A stretch of 64,000 bases of DNA from Amyelois transitella (lineage: Eukaryota; Arthropoda; Insecta; Lepidoptera; Pyralidae): contig NC_083506.1 in NCBI RefSeq assembly GCF_032362555.1, positions 12,199,501 through 12,263,500 of the forward strand, read 5' to 3'. This document shows, piece after piece, positions 44,678 to 57,172 of the stretch; within the stretch, counting starts at the first letter, position 1, and each line of letters starts with the position of its first letter. A program made the position numbers and the translations under genes. The notes under the pieces were generated by a model. The model worked only from the letters and a program-made list of their open reading frames with translations. It was not told the DNA's origin and ran no database searches.

Positions 44678-46442
44678 TTTTATGTGTTGTAAATATCAAA
44701 TTTATTGCAATTATTCACGTAAAACTAGAAATGCTAAAAAATGACAAGATGACAAACCGGAGAGAGTTCGTTCGTTCTAGGGATGTTCAATCAAAGACCA
44801 TCGATATTAAGCAACAAAATATCGAGTTATCAATATTGAAGATTATCAATTATAATTATATTTTGAATCAATTAAAATTATTTTAAAATAGTTATGTTTT
44901 TACTGCACGAAAGCTAAAAACATCTTTTTATGCTTTAGAGAAATGAAAACAACTTGTGTAGTTTTGATAAAGACAATCGAATGAGCAGTTTTTCATAGGA
45001 AATGTGTACATACATACATCATAAAAACACCCCCCCTTTTCCTGGAGGGGTAGGCAGAGACTACCTCTTTCCACTTGCCACGATCTCTGCACACTTCCTT
45101 CACTTCATCCACATTCATAACTCACTTCATGCAAGCTCGGTGGTTTCGGGTAATCTTGACCTGACCCTTTTACCAGGACGTCCTTAATTTGATCAACATA
45201 CGTTAGTTTTGTTTTCATAGTGCTTAATATTTTGTAGTATGTTCTTGGGAGGTTTTTATTAGTATCTTACTTACTTAACATGATTTGTCTATTGTATGTC
45301 ATGATTGAAATGGTAAACAAGCCATACATAATACATACATAATATAACACATACACACATAAGCCACAAAAACAGGCATACCATGTGTACCCTTCAACTC
45401 CGCTATTTTCAACAATTTTCCAAAAAATATTTGTTTGATAATTTTTTGTCAAAAAACAACTCAATCAGAAGGACATAATGCCGATAAAATTCATTGACCA
45501 ATTAGCTGAGTCCTTTTGGTCGCATCATGTTATTTTTTATTATTATAAACAACGTAATGTTATTTTTTGCGAAAAATAAAGGTTTTATTTTCTTTCTAAT
45601 TATCTATTTGTGTGAATACCATTTATTGTACCAGTTAAATAATATACTTTTTCAAGTACTCTAGTTGAAAAAGGATACGTATTATACTAAAATGAAAATA
45701 ATCAGATGTTTAAAAATCGATAAAATAATAATCGACAATTTTTTCTTATAGAATGTAAAAAAATAACGTTGTCTATGGAAGGATAGTGCATTTCATGATA
45801 AATTAAACTGAACCGAAAGTCGATTCACAATAAAAAAATAATATGTGTCCTTCATTTTTCAGCCTCAGCTTTTTGTATTTTTCTAACTTATTTTCCATAA
45901 ATTTAAACTCTTAATTAACTAAATACAATACACCTAAGAAATACTAAATATAATAGAATAGTAATAAATTTATAGATAATTTTTTATCGAAATTGCTTTT
46001 AAATCAAGTAAGAATATTATCTGTGACCTGTTCATTCATCAGCAATTTCACACCGCTGATATTGGCAACACAATAAAAAATTCGAGGCAGTATTCAGATT
46101 ATTTTACAATTTTCATGTTTTTAACCGAAAAATATTTAAAACTTAGCTGGTTTTTATAATTTTTTCTGTAATTATTTACATACAATAATCAAATCTATTG
46201 CTTTGGTTGGATTTTAGAAAGTAAAGTGATTGATTTGACTGTTGTGGTGAAACAAATTTCAAACGTTCCAGTCTGAAGTGTGTAGCTAGCTCGATATAAC
46301 TGTCAATCTGGAAGTAGAAATTTATTTTGTAATTTTCACCGGTTCTTATGTGTAATTTCTCAATGTGTTAGACACTATTCAATTACTCGTGTATAGCAAA
46401 ATAATGTTCTATAGTGTATGTGGTGTATAAACTTGTGCGAAA
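44678..46442. other. Divergent intergenic region between JMJD6 and kinesin-13-like gene
   Basis: AT-rich. It contains a reverse LINE relic (45000-45205: CATACATACATCATAAAAAC, CTACCTCTTTCCACTTGCCA, GTCCTTAATTTGATC) with reverse-transcriptase tail coding on the minus strand. Both promoters must lie here, but I see no TATA box or clear initiator. Confidence 0.5.
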
Positions 46443-46503
46443 ATGGATGACGGCACCGTGAAGATCCAATCCGGAATTAACATCAACATAAAACGAACAG
46501 ATG
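46443..46503 (+). CDS. First coding exon of probable kinesin-13 (KIF2/Klp10A-like)
   Basis: ATG at 46443 opens MDDGTVKIQSGININIKRTD and a split Gly codon at a strong donor (G|GTGAGT at 46504, phase 1). The pattern of hydrophobic residues then IKRTDG matches the start of kinesin-13 microtubule depolymerases (KIF2A IKRSDGR, Klp10A IKRTDGRVH), including an exon end within the Gly. Only 20 residues are available, so the motor domain cannot be checked. No second exon was recognised in the remaining 17.5 kb. Upstream 46380-46442 is presumably 5' UTR. Confidence 0.55.
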
Positions 46504-47934
46504 GTGAGTGCGATTGCTCTCTTTATCTTTATGTTTTGGCTTAGTTTCTGGTTGAAACATGCATTGGCCGCGATCACAACGATTGATTGCACGCACCATG
46601 AAGCTTGGTTACCTTCATGAAATGATTCATTCAGGTAGCAGTGTTCCAATTCATCTCCACTGTTATTCCATATTATGACAATCAACTCTCAGTCCATGGT
46701 AAAGACCTTTATTTCATGGCTTTCTTACTTAAAGAAGGTTTTCGAAATAATGTTGTACACAACAAAATAAGGTGATGAAGGTAGCCACTGGGTCCATCAG
46801 CTGTATTGTATAGGGTCATTACTGTAACTATCTAAGTACCTACTTCATAGAGGAGGTGGATGCCTCAGTAACATTTTCCAAAGAAATTAAGTGTTCTTTA
46901 TATATGTAGGATATTAGTAAATTTTTCTCGACAGTTTTGAAATTTATATTTTTTAGGTCTCAATTTTTGTCTAGGCATAAAGGAATCTTTCTGATAGTGC
47001 TTCTGTTGTCTCCGGCTGTAACAGTTGTTTGCCTTAAATATTTAATTGTTCATTAGATTCATTTAAAGTTATGAATCATTTTGGAAAAAAATTTAAATAA
47101 ATTGATATTTAAAAACACAAATTTAAAAAATATATATATCCCATTCAAAATGTATTGCAAAGCTCATTTTAAGAAATCCAGTGGTTTTGCTTACTTTTGA
47201 CCTGACCATTTGTCAGGACAACCTCAAAATTTAAAAATTTGAAGATGGAATGCTTTATAACCTAGCATATTAGAGTAGTTAATATAATGAACACCTAGAA
47301 TTAATAATAACTGAAAAAAGTATTATTCTACCAAGTAACAATTTTCATTAAAACATTATACTTTAACTGATTTTTGTTTTTTTTTATTACTGGCGAAAGT
47401 TTTGTAGAGTCAATTTTTTAAAACTATTTTATTGAAGTGAGTCCTGTTCTACCGTTGCAACTTTGCAAGGGAAATTGGCAATCATGATTTCTAATCATCA
47501 CTTTAGTGGCAACTGTCAAAAATTAATCTGATTTTTGTATTTACTTACTTAAAAAACTACCGTAAGTTTCAAACCTGGTACTTGACCACAAACCGTTGCC
47601 AGTATTTTAATGAATTTTGAATCACAATTAAATTAACATTGGCTCTGTTATGATTTATTATGACCAGACACGCGACATCCAGCACTTTAGAATTGGATCC
47701 CTCTATTTCCCTCCCATGCCATGGATCTCCTGAAATGTGACTATGGGAATACAAATATTCATATAGTGCCTCTTTTATCATTATTAAATATAGATAGATT
47801 CCCCTGCAAATATTGCGTAGATCACATGAGAGTCACTTCATGTTAAAACTTGACTTGCCCAGAGAGGTGAGGATGTAACCGGGTCGCCGATTTTATCGCG
47901 CGAAAAACTCGCTGTTTCGCCTTTTATTATAACA

Positions 47935-48300
47935 CTAGCTGTGCCCGTGACTTCGTCCACGTGTAATAGTTATTTTGGGCATCATTGAAGCACTCATGGC
48001 CGTGTGGTTCCCGGCACCAATACAAAAAAGAATAGGACCACTCCATCTCTTTCCCATGGATGTCGTAAAAGGCGACTAAGGGATAGGCTTACAAACTTGG
48101 GATTCTTTTTAGGCGATGGGCTAGCAACCTGTCACTAGTTGAATCTCAATTCTATCGTTGAGCCAAATAGCTGAACGTGGCCATTCAGTCTTTTCAAGAC
48201 TGTTGGCTCTGTCTACCCCGCAAGGGATATAGACGTGACGGTATGTATGTATGTATGTATGTTGAAGCACTCAAGGATGAATAATTTTCCCCGTTTAAGA
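47935..48300 (-). mobile_element. Helitron-like element interrupted by a SINE-like insertion
   Basis: The element starts CACTAGCTGTGCCCGTGACT at 47935 and is broken at 47996. It resumes at 48263 with GGATGAATAATTTTCCCCGT, then degrades. The break carries a target duplication TGAAGCACTCA (47986-47996 and 48263-48273). Confidence 0.7.
47997..48262 (+). mobile_element. SINE-like repeat, full-length reference copy
   Basis: Best copy in the window: GCCGTGTGGTTCCCGGCACC head, CCATGGATGTCGTAAAAGGC, GGCGATGGGCTAGCAACCTG, GCCAAATAGCTGAACGTGGC, TACCCCGCAAGGGATATAGA, and an ATGT tail. It is about 265 bp long and flanked by an 11-bp target duplication, so it moved by retrotransposition. No Pol III A and B boxes are obvious. 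Confidence 0.8.
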
Positions 48301-48301
48301 T

Positions 48302-48450
48302 ATTCTTTTAGGCTGGCAACCTTTCACTATTTGAATCTCTATTCCATCGTCAAGCCATGCAGTTGAACATGGCTTTAAGGTGTTTTCAATACTGTTGGCT
48401 CTGTCTACCCCGTGGGGGATTGAGACGTGATTGTATGTATGTACATTGGC
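48302..48450 (+). mobile_element. SINE-like repeat fragment, decayed
   Basis: TTTAGGCTGGCAACCTTTCA, CTATTCCATCGTCAAGCC, GTTGGCTCTGTCTACCCCGT and GTATGTATGTA: the 3' half of the unit with many substitutions. Confidence 0.55.
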
Positions 48451-49034
48451 TCAGTTACGACTTGCGACCAGCGTCAAGGAAGCTGGCCTTCGTCGCTCGA
48501 GCCATATACGGGTCGAGGCGCACGCGCCGCGCCGACCTCTGGCGGGTACCTACACTCTCGATTGTTATTCAACTATTTCTGAATCCATATAAATAATAAT
48601 TAATGCAAAAGTCTGTCTGTTCGTTACACTTTCACGGCTTAAAACACGGGAATGATTTTGATGAAAAATTTTTTTTATCCTCCTGATGACCACGGCTCTG
48701 GGTAATTCGGGTAACCGTCTGACCTTCCTTAACTTGCTAATGATTTTGAATCATGGCTGTACAGTGGTTCCTGGTGAAAATTCGAAATTTTCGCCTTTGT
48801 GTAATGATTTATTCATAGCTATATAAATAATTTTAATGATATCGTAAGATTTTTAAAGAAGATACGAGAAGCCTGTCTTGTATTAGCTTCATTAAATTTG
48901 GAATTATGTAGGTCCATTTATGGTGTTTAAAAAAAATTTCCAAAAAGTTTTCCATCATCCCGAAATTTTAAATGCCCGTCGCCGTCGTGTAAAATTTTAC
49001 TCTTGACATGTCATTTAGTTTTTAAGGTCTGATA

Positions 49035-49120
49035 CATTAATACATATACACCATCATGCCTGTTTCCCATTGGGGTAGGTAGAGACTGTGGATTTCCACT
49101 TGCTACGATCCTTACAAGTC
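49035..49120 (-). mobile_element. LINE 3' tail fragment
   Basis: Reverse copy of the tail: ATGCCTGTTTCCCATTGGGG then GTAGGTAGAGACTG and CCACTTGCTACGATCC. Degraded. Confidence 0.4.
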
Positions 49121-49324
49121 TGATAGTTTGTCATATGAATTCATCATCCAATGATGTATTGTATCAACCAACTATTTTACAATGTTACCGTACAAACCCT
49201 TCCGATTCCCTTGAACCGTCACAACCTTGGCTCTTTATATCCAGCATCGACGATATTAGCCGCTTCCTGAAATACGCTCCCTCCCATTTATATCATAATG
49301 ACCATCGTTTAATAAAAGTTGAAT

Positions 49325-49520
49325 GAGTTTTTTTTTATTGAAGATACATAAAAAACGTCTTTTCCCCGGACGGTTAGGCAGAGACTACATCTTTCCACTT
49401 GCCACGATCTCTGAATACTTCTTTCGGTTAAACCACATTCATAACTCTCTTCATGCAAGCTCGGCAGTTTCGGGTAGGTACTCTTGACCTGAACTTTTTC
49501 CAGGACGTCCTTAAAAAATC
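49325..49520 (-). mobile_element. LINE reverse-transcriptase C-terminal relic
   Basis: Minus strand: AAGGACGTCCTGGAAAAAGT ... CATGAAGAGAGTTATGAATG ... GGCAAGTGGAAAGATGTAGT ... ACGTTTTTTATGTATC. Same family as 23335 and 45000. Confidence 0.55.
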
Positions 49521-50252
49521 CCAGGAAAGTAGACAACAGTTTATTAAAAAATATATATGTATAAAAATTTGTAAATGAAATCCTTTGCCAAGACTGAACT
49601 TGCTTTGCTGATACGGGGAAGTCCTGGTGAAAATTCTAGTCAAGGGTAACATAAACGGAAAAGTAGTATAGGAATCGTCAATCATCGGTCACCTCATTTG
49701 TTTTCAGTTTTTTTTCTCTAATATAATTAAACCTTACCCCTCCGGGAAAGAGGCGTGATTTTATGTATGTATCTATGTATAATTAAATGGTAGTAGCATT
49801 AATTAATTCTGCTGAAATCGTGTTCTCAAACTTACTACAGTGACCGTGATTTTTAAAGGCTCAAGAAAATTATTTAAAATTAAAAAATTACATATATCAG
49901 CTGATTTCATAATAACCACGTGTAACAATAACCAAAATAACTCGGTCAGATATTATTATAATATAACGTGTAAAATGGCCGTTTCGTGTTGTAGTAAGTA
50001 CGTTCATACACTACTTCCTGGTGGCTATAGCGCGGCATCGCCCACCGACGACCTAGGTTGCGTCATCGACCAGGGCCTCTGTGCTTTTTGACAGGCGCCA
50101 AATGATTAAAAATTAGATTTAAAAAAAATAGTTGATATTGGCCTGGTATGTACTGTATGGCGAGCACCGAATCTTATGCCACGAAGCGCAACGGCAAAGG
50201 ATGAGAAAAAATGCAGTTTACAGAGAGAAGTAGATAATGTACAGTCTCCTAC

Positions 50253-50508
50253 GTACATACATATGGTCACGTCTTAATCCCTTGCGTGGTAGACAGAGCC
50301 AATAGTCTTGAAAAGACTGAATGGCCACGTTCAGCTATTTGGCTTAATGATAGAATTGAGACTCAAATAGTGACAGGTTGCTAACCCATCGCCCCTAAAA
50401 AGAATCCCAAGTTTGTAAGCCTATTCCCTTAGTCGCCTTTTACGACATCCATGGTAAAGAGATGGAGTGGTCCTATTCTATTTTGTATTGGTGCCGGGAA
50501 CCACACCA
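50253..50508 (-). mobile_element. SINE-like repeat, near full length
   Basis: Reverse copy from CATACATATGGTCACGTCTT through GTCTTGAAAAGACTGAATGG and CGCCTTTTACGACATCCATG to TATTGGTGCCGGGAACCACA. Confidence 0.75.
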
Positions 50509-51220
50509 AAATATTATTTCATATAATTTAGGTAACGTTCGTGTAGATAAAAGTGCAGTTCGTTAGTTACTCGTATGTATGATGGGAATGCCTCGGCCGG
50601 CGGCGGTGACTCATGCCCGCCACGCGTTCAAACGTTCACACCGCGCCGTTCACCGCGCCGCCGGTGTTTGTGGCACGCGATTTACTCTGAGCTGGTCTAT
50701 TTTATGCGTTGTCCATACAGTTGTTTTGTTTATTATTGATACCTACTAGCGACGTATAGGCCGTGGTATCTATCAGAATTACCTTTTTCGCTGAAAGACA
50801 ATTCCCATATATGTAGTATATACATTGCACATTCACTTTTGTTGTTATTGTTGATTATGAATGTAACCAATAAATGTAATTTGGTAGTTAATAAAGTTTT
50901 ATCTATCTATATATTTATCATATGATCTGTTAAAAACGATTATTTTCTAAAGGTTTTTAACCAAGTATGTATATCTTTTGGGTGTCTTTGGAAATGTTTT
51001 CGTACATTGATTTTGTGAGCGGTTGATCTGATTTTGTACTACATTACTCGTTACATACGTCTGTTTCTATTTTACAAAATTTTATATGAAAAGCGAGTCC
51101 AAATAAAAAAGTTTGGCTACAGAATGCTCAATTTATTTTATCGATAGAAGTGTGAATGTAAACATTAATTAATGTAACATTGTAATTATTGTGACGCGGC
51201 AGGTATCATGTGTATGAATA

Positions 51221-51515
51221 AACTAGCTATGCCCGCGATTTCGTCCGCGTGGTATAGTTATTTTGGACATCATTGAAGCCCTCAAGGTTGAATAATTTTT
51301 CCCGATTTTTTTCACATATTCCAATATTTCTTTGCTCCTTGTAGTTGCAGCGTGATGTTATATAGCCTAAAGCCTTCCTCGATAAATGGTCTATTCAACG
51401 CAAAAAGAATTTTTCAACTCGAACCTGTATTTCCTGAGATAAGCGCGTTCAAACAAACAAACAAATGAACAAACAAACAAACTCTTCACCTTTATAATAT
51501 TAGTATAGATATAGG
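51221..51515 (-). mobile_element. Helitron-like element (Lep1-type), near full length
   Basis: AACTAGCTATGCCCGCGATT, CATCATTGAAGCCCTCAAGG, TTGCAGCGTGATGTTATATA, GATAAATGGTCTATTCAACG and TTTATAATATTAGTATAGAT. Confidence 0.65.
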
Positions 51516-51796
51516 TTTGCCACATGTGGTGAAGATTGCAAACAAAACTTGTTTAGCAAACACAATCAGTTTGCGTCACGAATGTGGGCGACTTGACTTA
51601 ACATGCTGATACTGTGGTTCCTTTTGCTTGCTATCACAAGGTCTAGACAACACGATGGCGGTCAGCATTTTTTATGACGCCCCTCAAACACTGAGGTTAA
51701 CCAAAATGATCAAAAGAGATGGTAAGATAAATATGTACGTAGATGCCTTGTCAATGTTCATGAAAAGTTCCCTTGACCAGGTAGAAAGAGCTACAA

Positions 51797-51905
51797 ACAT
51801 ACAAACGTATAATCACGTTTATATCCCTTGCAAGTCCAACAGTCTTGAAAAGACTGATAGGCCACGTTCAGCTGTTTAGCTTGATAGAATTGGCATTCAA
51901 GAAGA
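51797..51905 (-). mobile_element. SINE-like repeat fragment
   Basis: CATACAAACGTATAATCACG, AACAGTCTTGAAAAGACTGA and GGCCACGTTCAGCTGTTTAG; an internal deletion removes part of the CCCCGCAAGGG box. Confidence 0.5.
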
Positions 51906-53877
51906 GCTACATCCCTATCCAAATTGCGCAAGATGGTCATCTTCTGACCAGAATGGATGGAGAGAGATTTGCTTGAAGAGTATATTTGTCTGTCATTTTT
52001 CTATGTTCCTGGTCGCACTGGGTCTTGGCCATCTTGTCCGATTTTCGACGTCTTCGTAAGTTTTCAGTCCATCTTTTGTCACCTCCAGTTAAAATTTCTT
52101 CGGCCTGCCCCTTCTACCTGGGTGCGAGTCAGTTTTTTCATAAGATCTTTAATCCCATTGTAAAATCCTTGTCTCCAAAGTCCAGCTACCTTCAGCAGTT
52201 TAGAAATAGTTGTTTGACAACCTTCTTATGAGGGCAAATTAACTTGTAAAAACAAGTAGCTTAGAAAATTACAGGGTGGCTGTCTACTTACTTGTAGGTA
52301 TGTGAAGTCGGACTTAGCTCCCCCCAATGAAAATTAACCAAATAAAAGAAATTATGCGCCTGCGCACCCCAGATTCGTCGACATTGACTTTCAACTTGTA
52401 ATTAAAACACGTTATCCGCGAATCTAGATCATACGTCTTCTTTGAAATGCCCAAACTGAGCCAAGTAAGCGGTCGGAATAAATTGTCTGTAGCTTACTAG
52501 GTCGAGAAGGTCATGGACGGATTTGGTCAGTGTGTTTTTAAAATCGGGTGAATTATGAATTTCCTCGTTGTTATATTAATAGTTGCTAGGCTAATTTACT
52601 AAGCTATGGGGTATATATATACCACCACATAATCAGACTTCAGCATTATTTTCAGTTTTGATTCCACTTACCCTTTTAAGACTAGCACATTATCAGATTT
52701 CAGCATTACTTTTAGTCCCATTTCTATTCATAATATTCCAAAATTTGTTAATATTTTCCGATCTTCGAAATAATTTTTCATCATAATTTTGTAAAACGTG
52801 TGTGAAACGTAAAAAAACGTAAACGGTGTGGTATTTTTATTTTAGCAACTATCATCACGCAAAAAATATATTCAAACTTTCGATTTTCGTTTCAACCCAT
52901 CATCTGGTCAAGTGGGCGGTGACAAAAAACGTTTCGGATCGATTCCTCCCGATCTCGGACACATTTGTTGGTAAAATAAACTATGATAAAAGTACTTAAT
53001 TTTTTATTTTGGCCTTATAAAGTCTGTAGTTGTGTTAGGTTAATTAATCCTGTGTTTAATCACAATTTGACCAAACATACAGACAGTGGCGAGGAGAACA
53101 TGTACGCTAATCTCGTGGAAATTTAGACTGTCCCGTTTTCTGAATATCAGCCACCAACGTCACAATTTTACCTCGGTAAACACTATGAACGTTAAGTCTT
53201 TTGTTGATTAGAAAGTAAGTTGTGCACTAGACGGCTTGAGCTTATAGCCTAAATGTTTTACTTTCTATTAGTTACTAGGAAATAACAATATTATTAAGCG
53301 GCTTATTTACCGTTAATGAGATTTTTAAAATTATTTATAATAGCAGTAAACTATTTTGCTCCATAGCTCGGTTCTCGTTTATTTGTTATTTGTCTATATT
53401 TTTGCTAATACCTAGCAGATTTTATATTTAACGAACAAAGTATCGATCCTAGCCACGTATTGTGGGCATGGATCTTTAAATTATAGATTAAATAGATTTT
53501 ACATGTAAAATTTGTTTGCGTTCAAATCTGTTCAGTCGTTTCGGAGTTTATCAATGACATCATCATGACACTAGATTTTTCTTAAATAGAATTTCAAGCT
53601 AGTGGTATCTCCTATCTTTGGCGCTCGGTCATTATACGGATAATAGCCTAAAATCGATTCGAATCCAGGCCATTCAGTTGACATAGTGTGTCACACAAAT
53701 GGTCTGAATTAACTTTGCCCCGTGTCCCTTTCAGTAATGCCGGATATTGGTTTACTTCGACGCATTATTTGGATTTGGTCATTAAAGGCAATGCTGGTGG
53801 ATGTGTTTAAAAGTGAACGGTTAAAGGATAACTTGTGTTTCAAAATTTCACCGATTTCGAATACTTATTACGGGAAA

Positions 53878-54138
53878 TACATACATATAGTCATGTTTAT
53901 ATCCCTTGCGGGGTAGACGTGCTAAAAGTCTTGAAAAGTCTGATAGGCCAAGTTCAGCTGCTGTTTGGCTTTATGATAGAATTGAGATTCAAATAGTGAC
54001 ATGTTGTAAGCACATCGCGTTAAAGAAGAATCCCAAGTTATAAGCGTTTCCCTAAGTCGCCTTTTACGACATCCACGGGAAAGAGATAGAGTGGTACTAT
54101 TCTTTTTTTTATTGGTGCCGGGAACCATACGGCACAAG
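53878..54138 (-). mobile_element. SINE-like repeat, near full length
   Basis: Reverse copy: CATACATATAGTCATGTTTA, TCCCTTGCGGGGTAGACGTG, TTTTACGACATCCACGGGAA and TTGGTGCCGGGAACCATACG. Confidence 0.7.
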
Positions 54139-54559
54139 GGAAATAAAAATTATTTTTACTTAAACAATGTATAATTGTGCATGAGCATGTCATGATAAAG
54201 ATACTGAATAATCAACATTATTGTTGTTACATCTGTTATAGAACTTTAACGATACAATATAACAATTGCACGAAAATTACTCGTTTGTCTTGTGAGAATT
54301 CACATGTTTGAAATGCCAATAAACAAAAGGTCTGATGATTCATTGTTCATTCGCTTTGGTTCAAAAACTTGATTACTTCGTTTGAGAAAGTTCATGTTCT
54401 CGCTATATTATTGTTTAATTTGATACTTGTTTGAGTATGGTCCGTGGTCTTAAAAAGTCTTACCATCCCCCAGAGGTACCGCGACCGGTACTAATAGGTA
54501 GTAGTAGTAGTATTGACCTAAGGGGTGAATAGGTGGATGCATTTAGTATGCTGTTAAAG

Positions 54560-54850
54560 GAATGTAAAAAATCACAAACTAAGAAGTGTGAGAGAAGAAA
54601 GAACTATTTTAAAAACGATAGAAAATAGGAGAGGGAAAATGATAGGCCATTTAATCCGACATGACGATTTTTTAAAATTATAGTATAGAAGGAACAATTA
54701 ATGGAAAGAGACGAAGAGGAAGACCAAGTTATTTTGATCAAATAAAGCAAAATGTAAACGTTAAAACATACCAACAAATAAAAAAAAATAAAAGAGATGA
54801 ACGGAGGACGCTCCACTTTTCTCCATCAACAAGGAGGAGATCAATAGTTA
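54560..54850 (+). pseudogene. LINE reverse-transcriptase C-terminal relic
   Basis: Frame-shifted and interrupted codons give IGHLIRHDDFLKIIVEGTIN, then GKRRRGRPSYFDQIKQNV and ERRTLHFSPS, a textbook non-LTR polymerase C-terminus with a stop inside. No target duplication seen. Confidence 0.65.
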
Positions 54851-56807
54851 TCTAGTCTTGAATCTAAAGTTAACAACGTCAATATTACGGATATGGACTC
54901 CAAAACCTATGATGAGGAACCTTGGCACGCCTACGATATCCAACCAATTACCTTGTGTTTATTGACGACAGTACCAAATTACCGGCCAATGAACATGGTA
55001 CTCGACACTAGTAAATCTTTGACATTGCTTCTTCTACAACCAGTAGTTTTCCTTGTTGATACTGTTTTTAAGTTATGGCTGAAATATTTTGGTGAGACTC
55101 CTGCTAACAATACTAACAAATTAATTTAGGAGTCAAGATGAATTTGGCTTTTCCATACTAATCAACAAAAAGCTAGCTAGCTGCTATCTTTTATAAATCT
55201 GATGCATGTGTAATATGAATGATAGATAGATAATGTGTATGAATCAAAAATCTTTCTAAGTTGATATAGTTTACGGAAGGGTGAGTGGGCGGGCTGAGCA
55301 CGTAGTTGGTTCTCTTGATAAAAGTCAGCACGTATCACTTGTTGTGTTACCAGTGATATAATAAAGCATTTGAATCACAACACGTTTGGAACGATCCACG
55401 ATTTATATTTGGAATTTTTAAATGTTGATGTCGAACTTGACATCATAAGATCTATAAATTAGACTACATTACTTATATGCTAGTAAAATATTCGTAAATA
55501 CTGTTCTTGGGAATAATATGATAACTAGTTCGAAAAAGATTTTGATTTTGACAACGATCCCTCCCTCTGGCGTTAGTCGAGGTTTTACAAGTTTCCTCAC
55601 AATGTAATTTATTGGAAGAGCGTCGGTAAGCTAAAATAATTTAGGTACATAAGGTAGAAGTCAAAGAAGAGCCATTAATGTTTCCTAGAATATCGGTGGT
55701 CGATTTCAGTTCATCGACACTGGTTTCTCAATTGGCAGAATCCGTTTGCAGGATCTATTATCGTGTTGTAACACGTCGTTTGTCGCCGTCTTTAGCGTGT
55801 GAATCACCGGTTGCCAACTTGTTAGTGAAATTAGTGCCGATGATCTTATTTGATTCTTGGAGATGGTTTATCATGAGAAAATTGTATTGACTTATCAGAC
55901 GTTAATTAATTATGATGGCATATGATAGAAAAGGAACCTTAGTATAATAGTAAGTAAAAAATGAAGACTTGTAGCTATTGAAAGATTTGATTCAGTCACA
56001 GAAGTAATACAAATAATTACTTCAAAACAAGATAAATAAACAGACTCAAATCCTACTATGACCTTGTTTCCAAATCATGGCGCCTTAATATGTCAAACTA
56101 GTACTATAATGAACCAATCACTGAACAGAAATTGGAAACCTTCGTCTGCCGGTTGCCACCTACGCCAAGATGTAATAGATTTTCCTTCGAGATTAGCGGA
56201 AGAATGTCACACCTTTCAGAATTATTTTCTGCTTTAATCCTCCTAGAACTAACTCACCGTATTGAAAAGTTATAACTTTTTGTGTAATTCATTGAACTAA
56301 GATGCAGTTCTTGAATACGGCGTGATGTTAGTTATTAAGAATGATAAACCTAATATAGACAATGATGGAAGATTAAAAAATTTTAAGTGAATTTTTAAGA
56401 TCAGATTATTAACAATCCGGTACAAATAAATAGAAAAGATGAAAATGCTATTAGCGTATTAAGTCAGTCATGAGCAGATAACCTAATGGAAAATCATATT
56501 TTGTCTCTTATTGAGCATATGTATGCCGCCTCAAAATAAGGTTGCGCATATATTACGTAGGTCACCTCGCTTTATATTAAAGCCTTTATTTAACTAGCTA
56601 TGTTGGTTTGATCGTAAAGTGTTTCTTTGTAGCTTTCTTTGAACCAAGATACATCTAACACTATAGGATATTTCATTATGTTATAGGATATTTCACTCTG
56701 TTCCTATTGAAATTTTAGTCTTCTTTCTTGCTTCTTCTCTGATACTTGTGGATTCTATTTATGAGGATCAGTATCACGCCAATTATAAGCGTTAACATCA
56801 TACAAAC

Positions 56808-57172
56808 ATAAATATACTCACGCCTTTTTCCCGGAGGGGTAGGCATAGACTACATCTTCCCACTTGCCACAATCTCTGCATACTTCCATATTTTACACTA
56901 GCTGTGCCCGCGACTTTGTCCGCGTGTAATACCTAGTTGTTTTGGGCATCATTGAAGCCCTCAAGGATGAATAATTTTCCCCGTTTTTTTTCACATTTTC
57001 CAATATTTCTTTGCTCCTTATATTTGCAGCGTGAAGTTATATAGGCTAAAGCCTTCCTCAATAAATGGTCTATTCAACGCAAAAAGAATTTTTCAAATAG
57101 AACCAGTAGTTCCTGAGATTAGAGCGTTCAAACAAACAAAAAAACTCTTCAGCTTGATAATATTAGTATAGA
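56808..57172 (-). mobile_element. LINE tail fragment and Helitron-like element
   Basis: 56808-56893 is a reverse LINE tail (CACGCCTTTTTCCCGGAGGG). 56896-57172 is a near-complete Lep1-type copy: CACTAGCTGTGCCCGCGACT, CATCATTGAAGCCCTCAAGG, GATAATATTAGTATAGATAT. Confidence 0.65.

Noticed and set aside
54893-55129. 78-codon plus ORF (MDSKTYDEEPWHAYDI...)
   Set aside because: No recognisable family; it lies just after a dead LINE polymerase end in AT-rich DNA.
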